From contig DASQFI010000067.1 in assembly GCA_035633215.1 (NCBI GenBank), forward strand, positions 31,544 through 95,543: a stretch of 64,000 bases of DNA. The letters run 5' to 3'. Source of the stretch: DASQFI01 sp035633215. Its GTDB lineage: Bacteria > Acidobacteriota > Vicinamibacteria > Vicinamibacterales > SCN-69-37. The position numbers and the translations under genes are program-made. Below, piece after piece: positions 1-7,529 of the stretch; positions within the stretch are counted from its first letter, which is position 1, and every line of letters starts with the position of its first letter. Below the pieces are notes generated by a model. The model was not told where the DNA came from. It made no database searches and saw nothing but the letters and a program-made list of their open reading frames with translations.

Positions 1-148
1 GATCGACGTCGTGGGCGAACGATTCCGGCAGAACCTTGAGCGCCACGTCGCGGCCGAGTCTCGTATCGCGGGCGCGGTAGACCTCCCCCATCGCGCCGGC
101 GCCGATCAACACGTCGATGCGATAGGGGCCGAACTGCGTGCCGGACAT
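1..148 (-). CDS. Serine/threonine protein kinase, N-terminal part (cut by window edge)
   Basis: Only the first 49 codons lie in the window; the gene runs off the left edge on the minus strand. The start is the ATG read from position 148. The visible protein has a glycine-rich P-loop (GAGAMGEVYRARDTRLG) followed by VALK, whose Lys is the expected ATP-anchoring residue, and then the LPESFA linker usual in Acidobacteriota Pkn-type kinases. Four other intact kinase genes in this window begin the same way and continue as kinase, transmembrane helix and propeller, so a membrane-anchored Hanks-type kinase is likely. Its substrate and C-terminal domain cannot be known from this fragment. Confidence 0.9.
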   Translation of the reverse strand, partial: MSGTQFGPYRIDVLIGAGAMGEVYRARDTRLGRDVALKVLPESFAHDVD

Positions 149-517
149 TGAACGCTGGCGGCCGAGCGGGGTGGTCTCGCGGCTGTCCACTGGGTGCCCG
201 ATCGTGTCGGGTCGTTGGGACTCAGTCAAGACGCTTCACGAGCCTCCGCCTGTCGGCACGAGGCCGAGAAGCCGCACCACAGCTTCGGCCAGGACCTGGT
301 CGGACAGATCTGGGAGCTGCGGCTTGAACGGGCCGCCCGTCAACATTGCAGGGACTTCCACGCGCCGACAGCTGCCGCAGTGCAGGAACTGCAATGCCGG
401 ATGGCACGGCCCAGGAATCCAGGCCGAATGTGACGACTCCGACGCGGCACGAACATTGCGCCCGCTCTCCGCTCGGCGACGATGCTATCGTCGTCGTCGT
501 ATCGCCGGAGGCAGGAA
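149..517. other. Intergenic region between divergent genes
   Basis: No convincing gene is seen. It must hold the promoters of the leftward kinase and the rightward coiled-coil gene. One minus-strand frame ending with a stop at 236-238 is open back to about 430 and reads like protein (a Cys-x2-Cys segment, LHCGSCRRVEVPAML, then an Asp/Leu-rich helix), but it has no acceptable start codon. It may be a remnant of a small zinc-ribbon protein. Confidence 0.35.
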
Positions 518-982
518 ATGCCTGATGTGAGGCAATCGGAGTTCAGGAAGGTCGTTGCCGAGTTCGCCGACGCAATCAGCGCCAGAGTCGATTCCCTCGA
601 AACTACTGTCACTGGTCGGTTCGACCGCGTCGAGAAGGAGATGGAGGGACGGTTCGACCGCGTCGAGAAGGAGATGGAGGGACGGTTCGACTCCGTCGAG
701 AAGGAAATGGAGACACGGTTCGACTCCGTCGAGAAGGAGATGGAGACACGGTTCGACTCCGTCGAGAAGGAGATGGCGAGCCGGTTCGACGCTGTCGAGA
801 CGGAGATGGAGAGCCGGTTCGACTCCGTCGAGACCCGTTTCGACCAGGTCCAGACGGAAATGGACAAGCGGTTCAATGCCGTTGGAGAGCGGCTCGACAG
901 TCTCGACTCCAAGGTGACCGAACAGTTTCGGCGCCTCGAGACGAGTATCACCGAGCGGCTTGACGGGACCGGGAAAGAGTGA
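518..982 (+). CDS. Hendecad-repeat coiled-coil protein
   Basis: A 154-residue protein, mostly one long charged helix. Residues about 34-120 are near-perfect 11-residue repeats of the type RFDSVEKEMET, repeated about eight times, then decaying to RFNAVGERL. An 11-residue period gives right-handed or straight coiled coils. No signal peptide, membrane segment or catalytic motif is visible. The start at 518 is preferred over an in-frame ATG at 482 because GGAGGCAGGAA lies just upstream of it. The end faces the minus-strand gene ending at 1055. Function is unknown; a scaffold or a filament-forming partner is only a guess. Similar repeats occur in short DUF-type coiled-coil proteins of many bacteria. 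Confidence 0.75.
   Translation: MPDVRQSEFRKVVAEFADAISARVDSLETTVTGRFDRVEKEMEGRFDRVEKEMEGRFDSVEKEMETRFDSVEKEMETRFDSVEKEMASRFDAVETEMESRFDSVETRFDQVQTEMDKRFNAVGERLDSLDSKVTEQFRRLETSITERLDGTGKE
617..880 (+). repeat. 33-bp tandem repeat inside the coiled-coil gene
   Basis: About eight in-frame 33-bp units, each starting CGGTTCGAC. Adjacent units are almost identical: the first two encode the same RFDRVEKEMEG and the next two the same RFDSVEKEMET. The array degenerates towards the 3' end. This pattern suggests recent unit duplication, and copy number could vary between strains. Confidence 0.8.
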
Positions 983-996
983 AGTCAGCGTGTGAC

Positions 997-1052
997 CCGC
1001 CGCCATCGTGGCGGGCCGAAGTTCGAAGTTTGAAGTTCGAAGTTCGAAGTTT
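997..1052. repeat. GC hairpin plus five GAAGTT(C/T) heptads between convergent genes
   Basis: A GC-rich hairpin (CCCGCC...GGCGGG, 997-1016) is followed by five 7-bp units, GAAGTTC/GAAGTTT, at 1018-1052. The array sits between the 3' ends of the genes at 982 (plus) and 1055 (minus). The same 35-bp array, with the same order of C and T variants, occurs inverted at 45772-45806. A two-unit version lies at 60032-60045. All three lie between convergent genes and touch a hairpin. Confidence 0.8.
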
Positions 1053-1054
1053 CT

Positions 1055-1525
1055 TCAGCTCCCCGCCGCCGCCGGCACCTGCATGTTGAGCGTCTGCATC
1101 AGATTCACGACGCTCGCCTGCACGGACCGCGCCCTGGCGACAGCCGTGGCCACGTCGCCGACCGATGCGGCCGAGGTCGCTTCCGACCAGGTCTGGCTGG
1201 CGGTCGCGAGGCCGGCCTTGGCGCTGTCCAGCGTCTCCTTGGTGATGCCCGCCGGCAGACGCCGGCTCTGGCTCAGGACGTCCACCCGGCTTTTCACCGC
1301 TTCGACGAGTTTGGGCACGCCGGCCTCCATCGTGTTCCACGCCCTCGTCAGCTCCGCTTTCTTCGCGGCAATCGCGCCACCGAGCGCGCTGATCTGCGTG
1401 TTCAGCGACTGCGTCTGCTGCAACACGGCGGCGTAATCGCCCTTGGCGAGCGTGGCCTGCGCCGAGGCCAGGGAGTCCTGAATCGCGCGCGCCTGCTCCG
1501 GCACGTACTTCTCAGCGCCAGCCTG
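1055..1525 (-). pseudogene. 5'-truncated gene for a small helical (probably lipo-) protein
   Basis: The open frame encodes an Ala-rich helical protein (EKYVPEQARAIQDSLASAQ onward, about 150 residues, ending QVPAAAGS). It has no signal peptide although the family normally appears to begin with a lipobox close to the KYVP segment (recalled, not checked). The frame is closed upstream by TGA at 1526-1528, within the orphan kinase 3' end, so the true 5' end appears replaced. Translation could only start from an internal GTG at 1504. The body of the gene is intact. Function unknown. Confidence 0.5.
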
Positions 1526-1580
1526 TCATCACCTTAAACGTCTGCCCTTTCGCATTCGGCGCGTCGGGGACGATAGAACC
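1512..1580 (-). pseudogene. Orphan 3' end of a kinase-propeller gene
   Basis: The minus strand encodes VPDAPNAKGQTFKVMTGWR and then TGA (1512-1514). This matches the last residues of another remnant in this window (14650-14925: DEPNAKRQTFKVMTGW), which are typical of the end of a propeller domain. Nothing else of the gene is present: upstream lies the stop of the barrel gene at 1596, and downstream the truncated frame at 1055-1525 begins. It marks an illegitimate recombination junction. Confidence 0.65.
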
Positions 1581-1595
1581 GCTCCTCGACACCCG

Positions 1596-2894
1596 TCAGA
1601 AGATGATGAGCCCGCCCGATCCGCTAAACCTCGGGTTCACGAGCGTGTTGAAGATCGACCCGAAGCTGTAGCTGATCCCGACGCTGAAGGTATAGCTGTA
1701 ATCGGTGGCGAGCTGACGCAGACGCAACAGGATCTCTTCGGTCGAAGCGCTGCTCTTCCTGAGTGAGATCTGATCCTTGATCCTGTCGTACCTCGCGACC
1801 ATGTTGAACGAGAAGCCCTCGAAGAGACTGACTTCCGTGCTGCCCGACACCGATGCGCGATACCGATCGGTCTGCTTCAAATGTTGCGACACGCTCGAAT
1901 AGGCGCTGAGCGATCCCCACGGCTGCCGCAAGCCAAGTGAGACATTGACGCCATGAGTCGTCACGGTCTCGCGGAGCTTGTCGAAAATCGTGACCTCGCG
2001 GTACTCGTAGGCAGTGGCGCCGACGGTGTACTGCACGGCGAGACTGCGCCGGTTGGACTCGCTGTACGGAAAGAAGTCGTACTCGAGGCCTGGGGCGAGA
2101 GTCGTTGAACGATCCGTGTTTGAAAAGCTCGAGCGCGCCATCGAGGCGCGGAACCCGGCCGAGGTGTGTCCACCGAGGCTCTTGACGACGAGGCTGCCGA
2201 ACGACCAGCCGTCCCGCCGACTGTCGATCGTGCGGTCGTCCCCGATCTTGAACGTTCTCTTGTCGGCATTGCCGTTGGCCGAGAGGTTGATCTTCCAGTT
2301 CTCGGTCGTGCGGCTGCTCGAAAAGGACAAACGGTACGATCGGCTTGTACTCGATTGCTCCCCGCCGAGGCTGCCGTTGGCGTTGATGCGGAAGACCCAG
2401 AAGTTCCAGGGGTCCTTGCGGGCCGTCGCCGACGCCTGCCCGGCTGGGCGCCTCCAAGTGACGTCGAGCTGGGGCCCGATCGGTGTGTCGGCGGCGTAAC
2501 CAACGAGACCAATCCTGAACACGTGCGCGAACGCTCGACGACGCTCGTCGCTCGTGGCCCTCTGGGGAGTCGCGAACGCGAACGTGCGGTCCTGGTTCTG
2601 CAAACGGCCAAGACCGATGAATTTGACCGTCCACGAGACCCCGCCGCTGCCGGTGCTTTGTGTGGTGACCAGGATGTGCAGATCAGCAACGGCACGGTCG
2701 CGCACGTAGTCGACGAAGGTGACGCTCTGACGCTGGTACTCGAGGTCGCACTCGGCGCAGTCGAGGAACACCTTGAGTGCCTGGGTCGCCGACGGTGCCT
2801 CGAGCGCCGGCGGTGTACTCTGGGCGTGCGCCGCCGCGGGCAAGCTCGAAATCAGGACAGCGATGAGGAGCATGACGAGGTCTCGATGTTTCAC
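1596..2894 (-). CDS. Secreted outer-membrane beta-barrel-like protein (paralogue 2 of tandem pair)
   Basis: 432 residues. Residues 1-24 form a signal peptide ending in AHA. Residues about 40-150 form an N-terminal domain with a Cys pair (DCAECDLEYQ) and alternating beta strands. Residues about 160-432 are rich in alternating polar/hydrophobic strands with aromatic ends, and the chain ends in Phe (GLIIF), as expected for a BAM-assembled outer-membrane barrel. It lies 5 bp downstream of its paralogue (2900-4228) and is surely co-transcribed. The two share the domain order, Cys pair, WNFWVF / WNYWVF motif and SLGLRQPWG motif. Start ATG at 2894. Role unknown; an outer-membrane protein with a periplasmic nucleation domain is inferred. 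Confidence 0.75.
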   Translation of the reverse strand: MKHRDLVMLLIAVLISSLPAAAHAQSTPPALEAPSATQALKVFLDCAECDLEYQRQSVTFVDYVRDRAVADLHILVTTQSTGSGGVSWTVKFIGLGRLQNQDRTFAFATPQRATSDERRRAFAHVFRIGLVGYAADTPIGPQLDVTWRRPAGQASATARKDPWNFWVFRINANGSLGGEQSSTSRSYRLSFSSSRTTENWKINLSANGNADKRTFKIGDDRTIDSRRDGWSFGSLVVKSLGGHTSAGFRASMARSSFSNTDRSTTLAPGLEYDFFPYSESNRRSLAVQYTVGATAYEYREVTIFDKLRETVTTHGVNVSLGLRQPWGSLSAYSSVSQHLKQTDRYRASVSGSTEVSLFEGFSFNMVARYDRIKDQISLRKSSASTEEILLRLRQLATDYSYTFSVGISYSFGSIFNTLVNPRFSGSGGLIIF

Positions 2895-2899
2895 GGCAA

Positions 2900-4228
2900 T
2901 CAGAAGCCGAACCGTGGATTGACGGTCGCGCTCGACAGCGCGCCAAAACTGAACGCTACTCCGACGCTGACGGAGTACCGGTGCCCGGTCGCGAGCTGTC
3001 GCTGCCGCAGCAGCACTTCTTCCTCGGTCGCTTCACCCTTTTCGAGCGTGAACTGATCGCGGATGCGTGCGTAGGTCCCGGATCCAGTGAGCGAAAGATT
3101 TCTGGTGAGTCGCACACTCAAGTTGCCGAGGAACGTCGTCCGTCTTCGGTCCAGTTCCTTGAGCTGCTGTGTGAAGACGAACGTGCTGCCGGCTTGACCC
3201 CAGGGCTGCCTCAGGCCGAGCGAGACGTTGAGGGTGTGCTGCGCGACCTTCTCGGTCAGCTTGCCGAAAATCGTCTCGGCCGCAAAGTCATAGTAGGCTT
3301 GGCCGGCCAGGTACTGAATCGTGAGACTCCGCCTGGTCGACTCGCCATAGGGAAACACGTCGTATTCGACGCCGGATGAAACGCGAGCGACCCGCTTCTC
3401 ATTCGAAAACGTCGAACTGCCGACCGACGACGCCGCCGCGAGTGAGAAGTGCGGCCCAAGACTTCTGACGATCAGCGAATCGGCGCTCCAGTCTGACAGA
3501 CGAGTCTTGATCGTCTCGTCGTCGCTCACTGTGAACGAACTGCGATCTAGCGACCGGGAGCCGCCGATTCGAATCTTCCAGTTTGCCGTCGTCCTGTTCG
3601 CGTTCGCGCTCGCTTCATACGCTCTGTTGGACGAGAGGCGTTCCCCATCGCCGTACGTCTCGCCGCTGATGTGGAATACCCAGTAATTCCAGCGATCCGT
3701 CGGCACTGCCGGGGCAGGCGGGAGACCACGTACGGTGACCTTGAGATCGGGCCCCTCGATGTACACGATCCTCAACGACGGTGCCGGCGAGACAGGGCGG
3801 ACCGCAACGTCAAGTTGCGGTCCAACCGACGTCTCCATGGCGTACTCGGCCAGACCAATCCTGAGTACCCGCGCGAGCTCGCGGCCGAGGTCGTTGGCCG
3901 TTGCCAACGGCGCTGGGGAAAAAGACAGGGCGCGGTCCCGACCGGCAAATCGGCCGCGCCCGACGAACGTCACGCGCCATCGCCGATCGGCTGACTCGGA
4001 GCGCGACGCGACAACGTCGACGTCGGCGGCGGCGGCATCCGCGGTGAACTCGACAAACCCCACGTTGGTTTTCAGGAACTCCAGGTCGCATCCGCTGCAC
4101 GTCAGGCGAACCCGAAGTGCGCCAGTTGCGAGCGGCTGGATCGTTGTTGCGCTCTGCGCGTGTGCGGTAACGGAGATGGTCGCGACCGTACTGAACAGCA
4201 GAATGCCGACGAGAATCTGATGCTTCAC
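2900..4228 (-). CDS. Secreted outer-membrane beta-barrel-like protein (paralogue 1 of tandem pair)
   Basis: 442 residues from a GTG start at 4228, chosen because it aligns MKHQILVG with MKHRDLVM of the paralogue; an in-frame TTG at 4237 is the alternative. It has a signal peptide ending AHAQ, an N-terminal domain with TCSGCDLEFL, then a long strand-rich region containing WNYWVFHISG and SLGLRQPWG, ending NPRFGF with a C-terminal Phe suitable for the BAM complex. It is the first gene of a two-gene operon with 1596-2894. The conserved Cys-x2-Cys near the mature N terminus could form a disulphide or bind metal. Function unknown; it probably arose by tandem duplication. Confidence 0.75.
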   Translation of the reverse strand: MKHQILVGILLFSTVATISVTAHAQSATTIQPLATGALRVRLTCSGCDLEFLKTNVGFVEFTADAAAADVDVVASRSESADRRWRVTFVGRGRFAGRDRALSFSPAPLATANDLGRELARVLRIGLAEYAMETSVGPQLDVAVRPVSPAPSLRIVYIEGPDLKVTVRGLPPAPAVPTDRWNYWVFHISGETYGDGERLSSNRAYEASANANRTTANWKIRIGGSRSLDRSSFTVSDDETIKTRLSDWSADSLIVRSLGPHFSLAAASSVGSSTFSNEKRVARVSSGVEYDVFPYGESTRRSLTIQYLAGQAYYDFAAETIFGKLTEKVAQHTLNVSLGLRQPWGQAGSTFVFTQQLKELDRRRTTFLGNLSVRLTRNLSLTGSGTYARIRDQFTLEKGEATEEEVLLRQRQLATGHRYSVSVGVAFSFGALSSATVNPRFGF

Positions 4229-4671
4229 AGACGCCAATAGTTGTTATTCGGTTCAGCGCGACAGTGTCGATAGTTCGAAACACGCGCGACGGCGCTCGGC
4301 TGTCGGCAGGGCCTTGCGAAAACTTGCGACGCTGCTCGAATTTGCGAACAAGAACGTACGCGAACAAGAACGTAAACAGATCGGCCGTTCTCTGCGTCAC
4401 CGACGCATCGAATTCTGCGGCTGCACAGTCGAAACGGGAATCGCCAGCCGAACGTGTTCGATCACCTTCGCGATTCTCTTCGCGTACCGAATCTCATCCT
4501 GCGCGGCACGCTAGTTGCGCCGCGTGCGGGGTCCGTGACACGGCACGTGACGCTCGATTCTGAAACGGCGTCGGCTTTCGGTTGTGATTGAGAGGCTGAC
4601 GCTCCACTAAGGTGCCGGCTCCGTGGATGGCCGGATTTAAGTGCACCTGGTGAAACACGCAAGGAGGAACA
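4229..4671. other. Intergenic region between divergent genes
   Basis: No gene recognised. It holds the promoters of the barrel operon (left) and of the small secreted protein (right), but no clear -35/-10 pair stands out. A 15-bp sequence, GCGAACAAGAACGTA, is repeated with a 16-bp period at 4344-4358 and 4360-4374. Confidence 0.5.
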
Positions 4672-4938
4672 ATGCGAAAGATGTTATTCGGCGTCGCAGC
4701 AGCTGTTCTTATGGTCGGAATCGTCGCACTCTCTGCCGTACCGGTTTCGGCCGGCATAACCAAGACCTGCTGGTCGCACGAAGACACCGATGAGTTCCTG
4801 GCCGATGGTGTGACGCCAAACCCGGACTTTGGGCAGTTGGTTGCCGTCTGGGCCAACGGGGGAGGACATACAAAACACACTGGTGATATCAACCTGGGCC
4901 TCACGGATACGTACGCGGCCTGCGTGGCGCTGCAGTAA
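4672..4938 (+). CDS. Small secreted protein of unknown function
   Basis: 88 residues. A signal peptide (MRKMLFGVAAAVLMVGIVAL, cleavage near VSAG) is followed by a mature peptide of about 60 residues with two Cys (KTCWSHED and YAACVALQ) that could form a disulphide. AGGAGGAAC sits at the right distance before the ATG, and a strong intrinsic terminator follows 17 bp after the stop, so it is a well-defined monocistronic gene. No family recognised. Confidence 0.8.
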   Translation: MRKMLFGVAAAVLMVGIVALSAVPVSAGITKTCWSHEDTDEFLADGVTPNPDFGQLVAVWANGGGHTKHTGDINLGLTDTYAACVALQ

Positions 4939-4955
4939 CTGTTCCGACAGCAGCG

Positions 4956-5000
4956 AAGCCGGCTTGTTTGCCCTCGGGGCGGGCAAGCCGGCTTTTTTTT
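4956..5000 (+). terminator. Rho-independent terminator
   Basis: Perfect 11-bp inverted repeat AAGCCGGCTTG (4956-4966) / CAAGCCGGCTT (4984-4994), extended by a partly paired loop and followed by eight T residues (4993-5000). It ends the 4672-4938 transcript and, because it lies just before the end of the minus-strand methyltransferase, may act in both directions. Confidence 0.9.
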
Positions 5001-5015
5001 GCCGGAACCGTCACC

Positions 5016-5702
5016 TCACGTCCCTCCGCGCGCCCGGAAGGCCGCTTCATAGATGACCGGCGCGCCGCTCGACAGAGCCCCAGGCGGAGCCCGGTTGTAC
5101 TCGCTCAGCGGCACGGTCGGATCTCGCACGAATCCAAAGGCGCCGAGCTCAGCGACGAGCTGTGCCTCGGTGAGGAAGCACTGCGGCCGCCCGGAAAATT
5201 GCGTGAACACGAACGGCTCCCCCGGAACCGGCTGTGTGTCGGGAGGAAACGTGTTTCTCGAGAACGTGAACACGAACAGCGCCGCGCCCGGTCTCGCGAC
5301 GCGCGCGGCTTCACCGACGGCGCTCCGGAATTCGCCCGCCGAACGCGCGAGGTTCCAGATGCCGTGCGCGACGACGAAATCGAACATGCGATCGCGCGCG
5401 GGAATCCGATCCATCGGGGCAAGCACCGGGTGCACACGATCGGCGACGCGCTCTTCCCGGGCGCGTTCGGCGGCCGCGGCGAGCATGGGCCAGGACAAGT
5501 CCATCCCAACGACATCCCAGCCGAGCCGCGCGAGCGGGACCGCGTTCCTTCCGGCACCGCAGCCGATGTCGAGCGCCCGCGTGCCGGGATGCCGCCCGAT
5601 CTCGCGCCCGGCAAACCGCATCAGGACGTCGTTCGGAAGCGACCGCGCGAACCCCGCGACGGTCCCGGGCGCGCTCCAGGGCGATCCGGCGAGCGGGTCC
5701 AT
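5016..5702 (-). CDS. Class I SAM-dependent methyltransferase
   Basis: 228 residues. A Rossmann-type SAM domain is clear: motif I ALDIGCGAGRNAVPLARLG (residues about 42-60), the acidic end of strand 2 (VVGMDLS), and motif IV FDFVVAHGIWNLAR. It belongs to the Methyltransf_11/25 type. The C-terminal third (FVFTQFSGRPQCF) probably shapes the substrate pocket. Cytoplasmic, no signal peptide. It is divergent from the cupin gene with only 34 bp between the starts, so the two may share a regulatory region. Substrate unknown. Confidence 0.85.
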   Translation of the reverse strand: MDPLAGSPWSAPGTVAGFARSLPNDVLMRFAGREIGRHPGTRALDIGCGAGRNAVPLARLGWDVVGMDLSWPMLAAAAERAREERVADRVHPVLAPMDRIPARDRMFDFVVAHGIWNLARSAGEFRSAVGEAARVARPGAALFVFTFSRNTFPPDTQPVPGEPFVFTQFSGRPQCFLTEAQLVAELGAFGFVRDPTVPLSEYNRAPPGALSSGAPVIYEAAFRARGGT

Positions 5703-5736
5703 GATCGGACGATAACATCTGGCCGAGGAGGATCCG

Positions 5737-6069
5737 ATGTCTCAGACGCCCCAGATGATTCCGCCGGGAGAAGCCCTCGCCCTCCGGTTGCTCGTCAGCC
5801 CGACCGAGCAGGGAATCGCGAGTCGCGTGCTCGCGAAGACCGGCGGCGGCAACCTGACGCTCTTCGCGTTCGACGCCGGCCAGGGCCTGACCGAACACAC
5901 GTCGCCGTTCGAAGCGCTCGTGATGGTGCTGGAAGGCGTCCTGAACCTGACAATCGGCGGCGCGGCCGTCCGTGCCGCGCCCGGCGCCATCGTCCGGATG
6001 CCGGCCGGTGTCCCGCACGCCGTCGACGCGCCCGAGGCCGCACGAATGCTCCTCATCATGCTGCGCTGA
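5737..6069 (+). CDS. Small cupin-domain protein
   Basis: 110 residues forming a single conserved-barrel cupin: FDAGQGLTEHTSPFEALVMV for the first motif and GAIVRMPAGVPHAVDA for the second, with His residues at metal-ligand positions (EH in motif 1, PHAV in motif 2). Such proteins often bind small ligands or act as isomerases or sensors. GAGGAGGATCCG precedes the ATG. It is divergent from the methyltransferase. Substrate cannot be predicted. Confidence 0.85.
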   Translation: MSQTPQMIPPGEALALRLLVSPTEQGIASRVLAKTGGGNLTLFAFDAGQGLTEHTSPFEALVMVLEGVLNLTIGGAAVRAAPGAIVRMPAGVPHAVDAPEAARMLLIMLR

Positions 6070-6234
6070 CGAACGCCGCCGGCGCACCCGCGGGTCCCGG
6101 ATCTATCGACGGCGCGCAGAGCAATTCTTTCAGGAACCCCACCCACCCGTGTAGCGGCGCCGTATCGGCTCGGGCAAACCGACCGACCACCACGAACAGC
6201 GCGACGTGCATGCGTGCGCGGACGTCTCGCTTCT

Positions 6235-6885
6235 CTACCGTTTCGCGAACGCGAGAAAGTACTTGTCCGGGAAGAGCTTCACGTCCTCGACCAGCGCGAG
6301 CCCTGCCTCCTTCATCCAGGCGGCCAGCTGCTCGCGCGTGACCTGCAGGTTGGGCTGCTGGCTGTGGGGTCCCTGGCCGCCTTCGTAGTCGATGACGACG
6401 ATGCGGCCCGACGGCGCGAGATAGCCGGCCAAACTCTTGAGATACGCCGCGCGATTCTCCACGTGGTGCATCACGTCGTGGAAGAGCGCGACGTCGATGT
6501 TCTTCGCCGGCAGCGCCGGGTCGGTGAACTTGCCGAGCACGGTCTCGACGTTCGCCACCTGCGCGGCCTCCGCGCGCTTCTTGATCTCGGGGAAGAAGCC
6601 GGCGTCGATCTCGACCGCATACACGCGCCCGCGCGGACCCACCGCTTTGGCGAGCGGTACCTCGAGCAGGCCCGACCCGGCGCCGATGTCGGCGACCGTC
6701 TGCCCTGGCTGGAGCTTCAGGGCGGTGACGATCTCGTCGATCTTCATTCCCGCGACGCGTGCGGGACCGTCCAGCGTCTTGATCCACTCTTCCGCGGGGC
6801 GCGACGCGAGCTGCGCCAGCGCGGGCGCGGAGCCCACTGTCAGAAGCGCCACGAGCACGAAGCCGAAAGATCGCGGGAATCGCAC
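6235..6885 (-). CDS. Exported class I SAM methyltransferase-like protein
   Basis: 216 residues from a GTG start at 6885 with AAAGGAGACC upstream. Residues 1-24 look like a signal peptide (ending APALAQ). The rest is a typical methyltransferase fold: QTVADIGAGSGLLEVPLA (motif I), VYAVEID (strand 2), and IDVALFHDVMHHVENR (motif IV/post-IV). A SAM-dependent enzyme with an export signal is odd, because SAM is cytoplasmic. Such Acidobacteriota and Planctomycete homologues with signal peptides are known from annotation; whether they are active in the periplasm is unclear. Confidence 0.8.
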   Translation of the reverse strand: MRFPRSFGFVLVALLTVGSAPALAQLASRPAEEWIKTLDGPARVAGMKIDEIVTALKLQPGQTVADIGAGSGLLEVPLAKAVGPRGRVYAVEIDAGFFPEIKKRAEAAQVANVETVLGKFTDPALPAKNIDVALFHDVMHHVENRAAYLKSLAGYLAPSGRIVVIDYEGGQGPHSQQPNLQVTREQLAAWMKEAGLALVEDVKLFPDKYFLAFAKR

Positions 6886-6924
6886 GACGGTCTCCTTTCT
6901 TCGAGCACCAGGCGCCGATCCTAA

Positions 6925-7016
6925 TCCCGGAAAGCACTTGACTTGACGTGGTTCGCCTGCGGCGACGCCCGAGAAACGCGCTTGATTACCACGTCAAGTC
7001 AAGTGCCTTTCCGTGT
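6925..7016. repeat. Palindrome-ended element, family A, copy 1
   Basis: 92-bp element whose ends, TCCCGGAAAGCACTTGACTT and the complement of AAGTGCCTTTCCGTGT, form about 25-bp inverted repeats continuing into ACGTGGT / ACCACGT, with a 35-bp unrelated centre. It lies between the methyltransferase start (6885) and the stop codon of the next gene (7018), 1 bp from that stop. The same ends bound the insertion at 12238-12339. Confidence 0.8.
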
Positions 7017-7017
7017 G

Positions 7018-7443
7018 TCAGCGCGCTGCCGCGACGCTTTGCCGAATCTCGTTCACTCGTTCGCCGGCCGAGGGCAGATCCGCGTGTGGCCGCCATCCTG
7101 CAGGGAGGCGGCCGAACACCGCGAGCGCGCGCGTCAGATCGGCACGGCCCGCGCCCGGCTCGCCAGCCGCCTGCGCCTGCAGGCCCTCCAGATACAGGAG
7201 CTCAGCAATCAGCCAGAGCTTCGGCTCGTCCACGTCGTCGCCTGGCGCGAGCCAGAGGAGGAGCGTCTGCGGGTCGAGCTGTCGGGCCACGTCGAGGTCG
7301 AGACCGGACGAACGCGCCATTTCGTGGATCTCGGCTCGCGCCTGATCAGAGTCAGGCTCACGCCTGAGGAGCCGATTGCGCAGCGCGATCAGCATCTGGC
7401 CGAATCGCTCGATCAGACGCAGGATGTAGTCGCGCCGATACAT
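7018..7443 (-). CDS. DUF6483-like small helical protein
   Basis: 141 residues, all alpha-helical by appearance, starting MYRRDYILRLIERFGQML. This start is typical of the DUF6483 family as remembered; no search was possible. Residues about 75-125 contain TPR-like helices (LWLIAELLYLEGLQAQA). No catalytic motif. The ATG at 7443 was chosen because upstream sequence belongs to repeat-rich non-coding DNA. Its 3' end abuts the family A palindrome. Function unknown. Confidence 0.7.
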   Translation of the reverse strand: MYRRDYILRLIERFGQMLIALRNRLLRREPDSDQARAEIHEMARSSGLDLDVARQLDPQTLLLWLAPGDDVDEPKLWLIAELLYLEGLQAQAAGEPGAGRADLTRALAVFGRLPAGWRPHADLPSAGERVNEIRQSVAAAR

Positions 7444-7529
7444 GCGTCCAGCATAGGCCAGTGTGCCGGTCCTGCCGAGCAGTCCCGTACGTGTCGCAGA
7501 CGAGTGCCGAGTCGCGCCGACGGAGAGGT

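Noticed and set aside
617..880. 33-bp tandem array considered as CRISPR or minisatellite
   Set aside because: No spacers, and units are in frame and encode a regular hendecad coiled coil.
1018..1052. Heptad array considered as CRISPR-like repeat
   Set aside because: Seven-base direct repeats without spacers and no cas genes in the window.
4264..4563. Small plus-strand frame upstream of the secreted peptide gene
   Set aside because: No ribosome-binding site, Arg/Ser-rich composition, and it overlaps the expected promoter region.
4968..6341. Long plus-strand frame opposite the methyltransferase and cupin genes
   Set aside because: Arg/Pro-rich translation without domains; it is the GC-driven antisense shadow of real genes with clear motifs.
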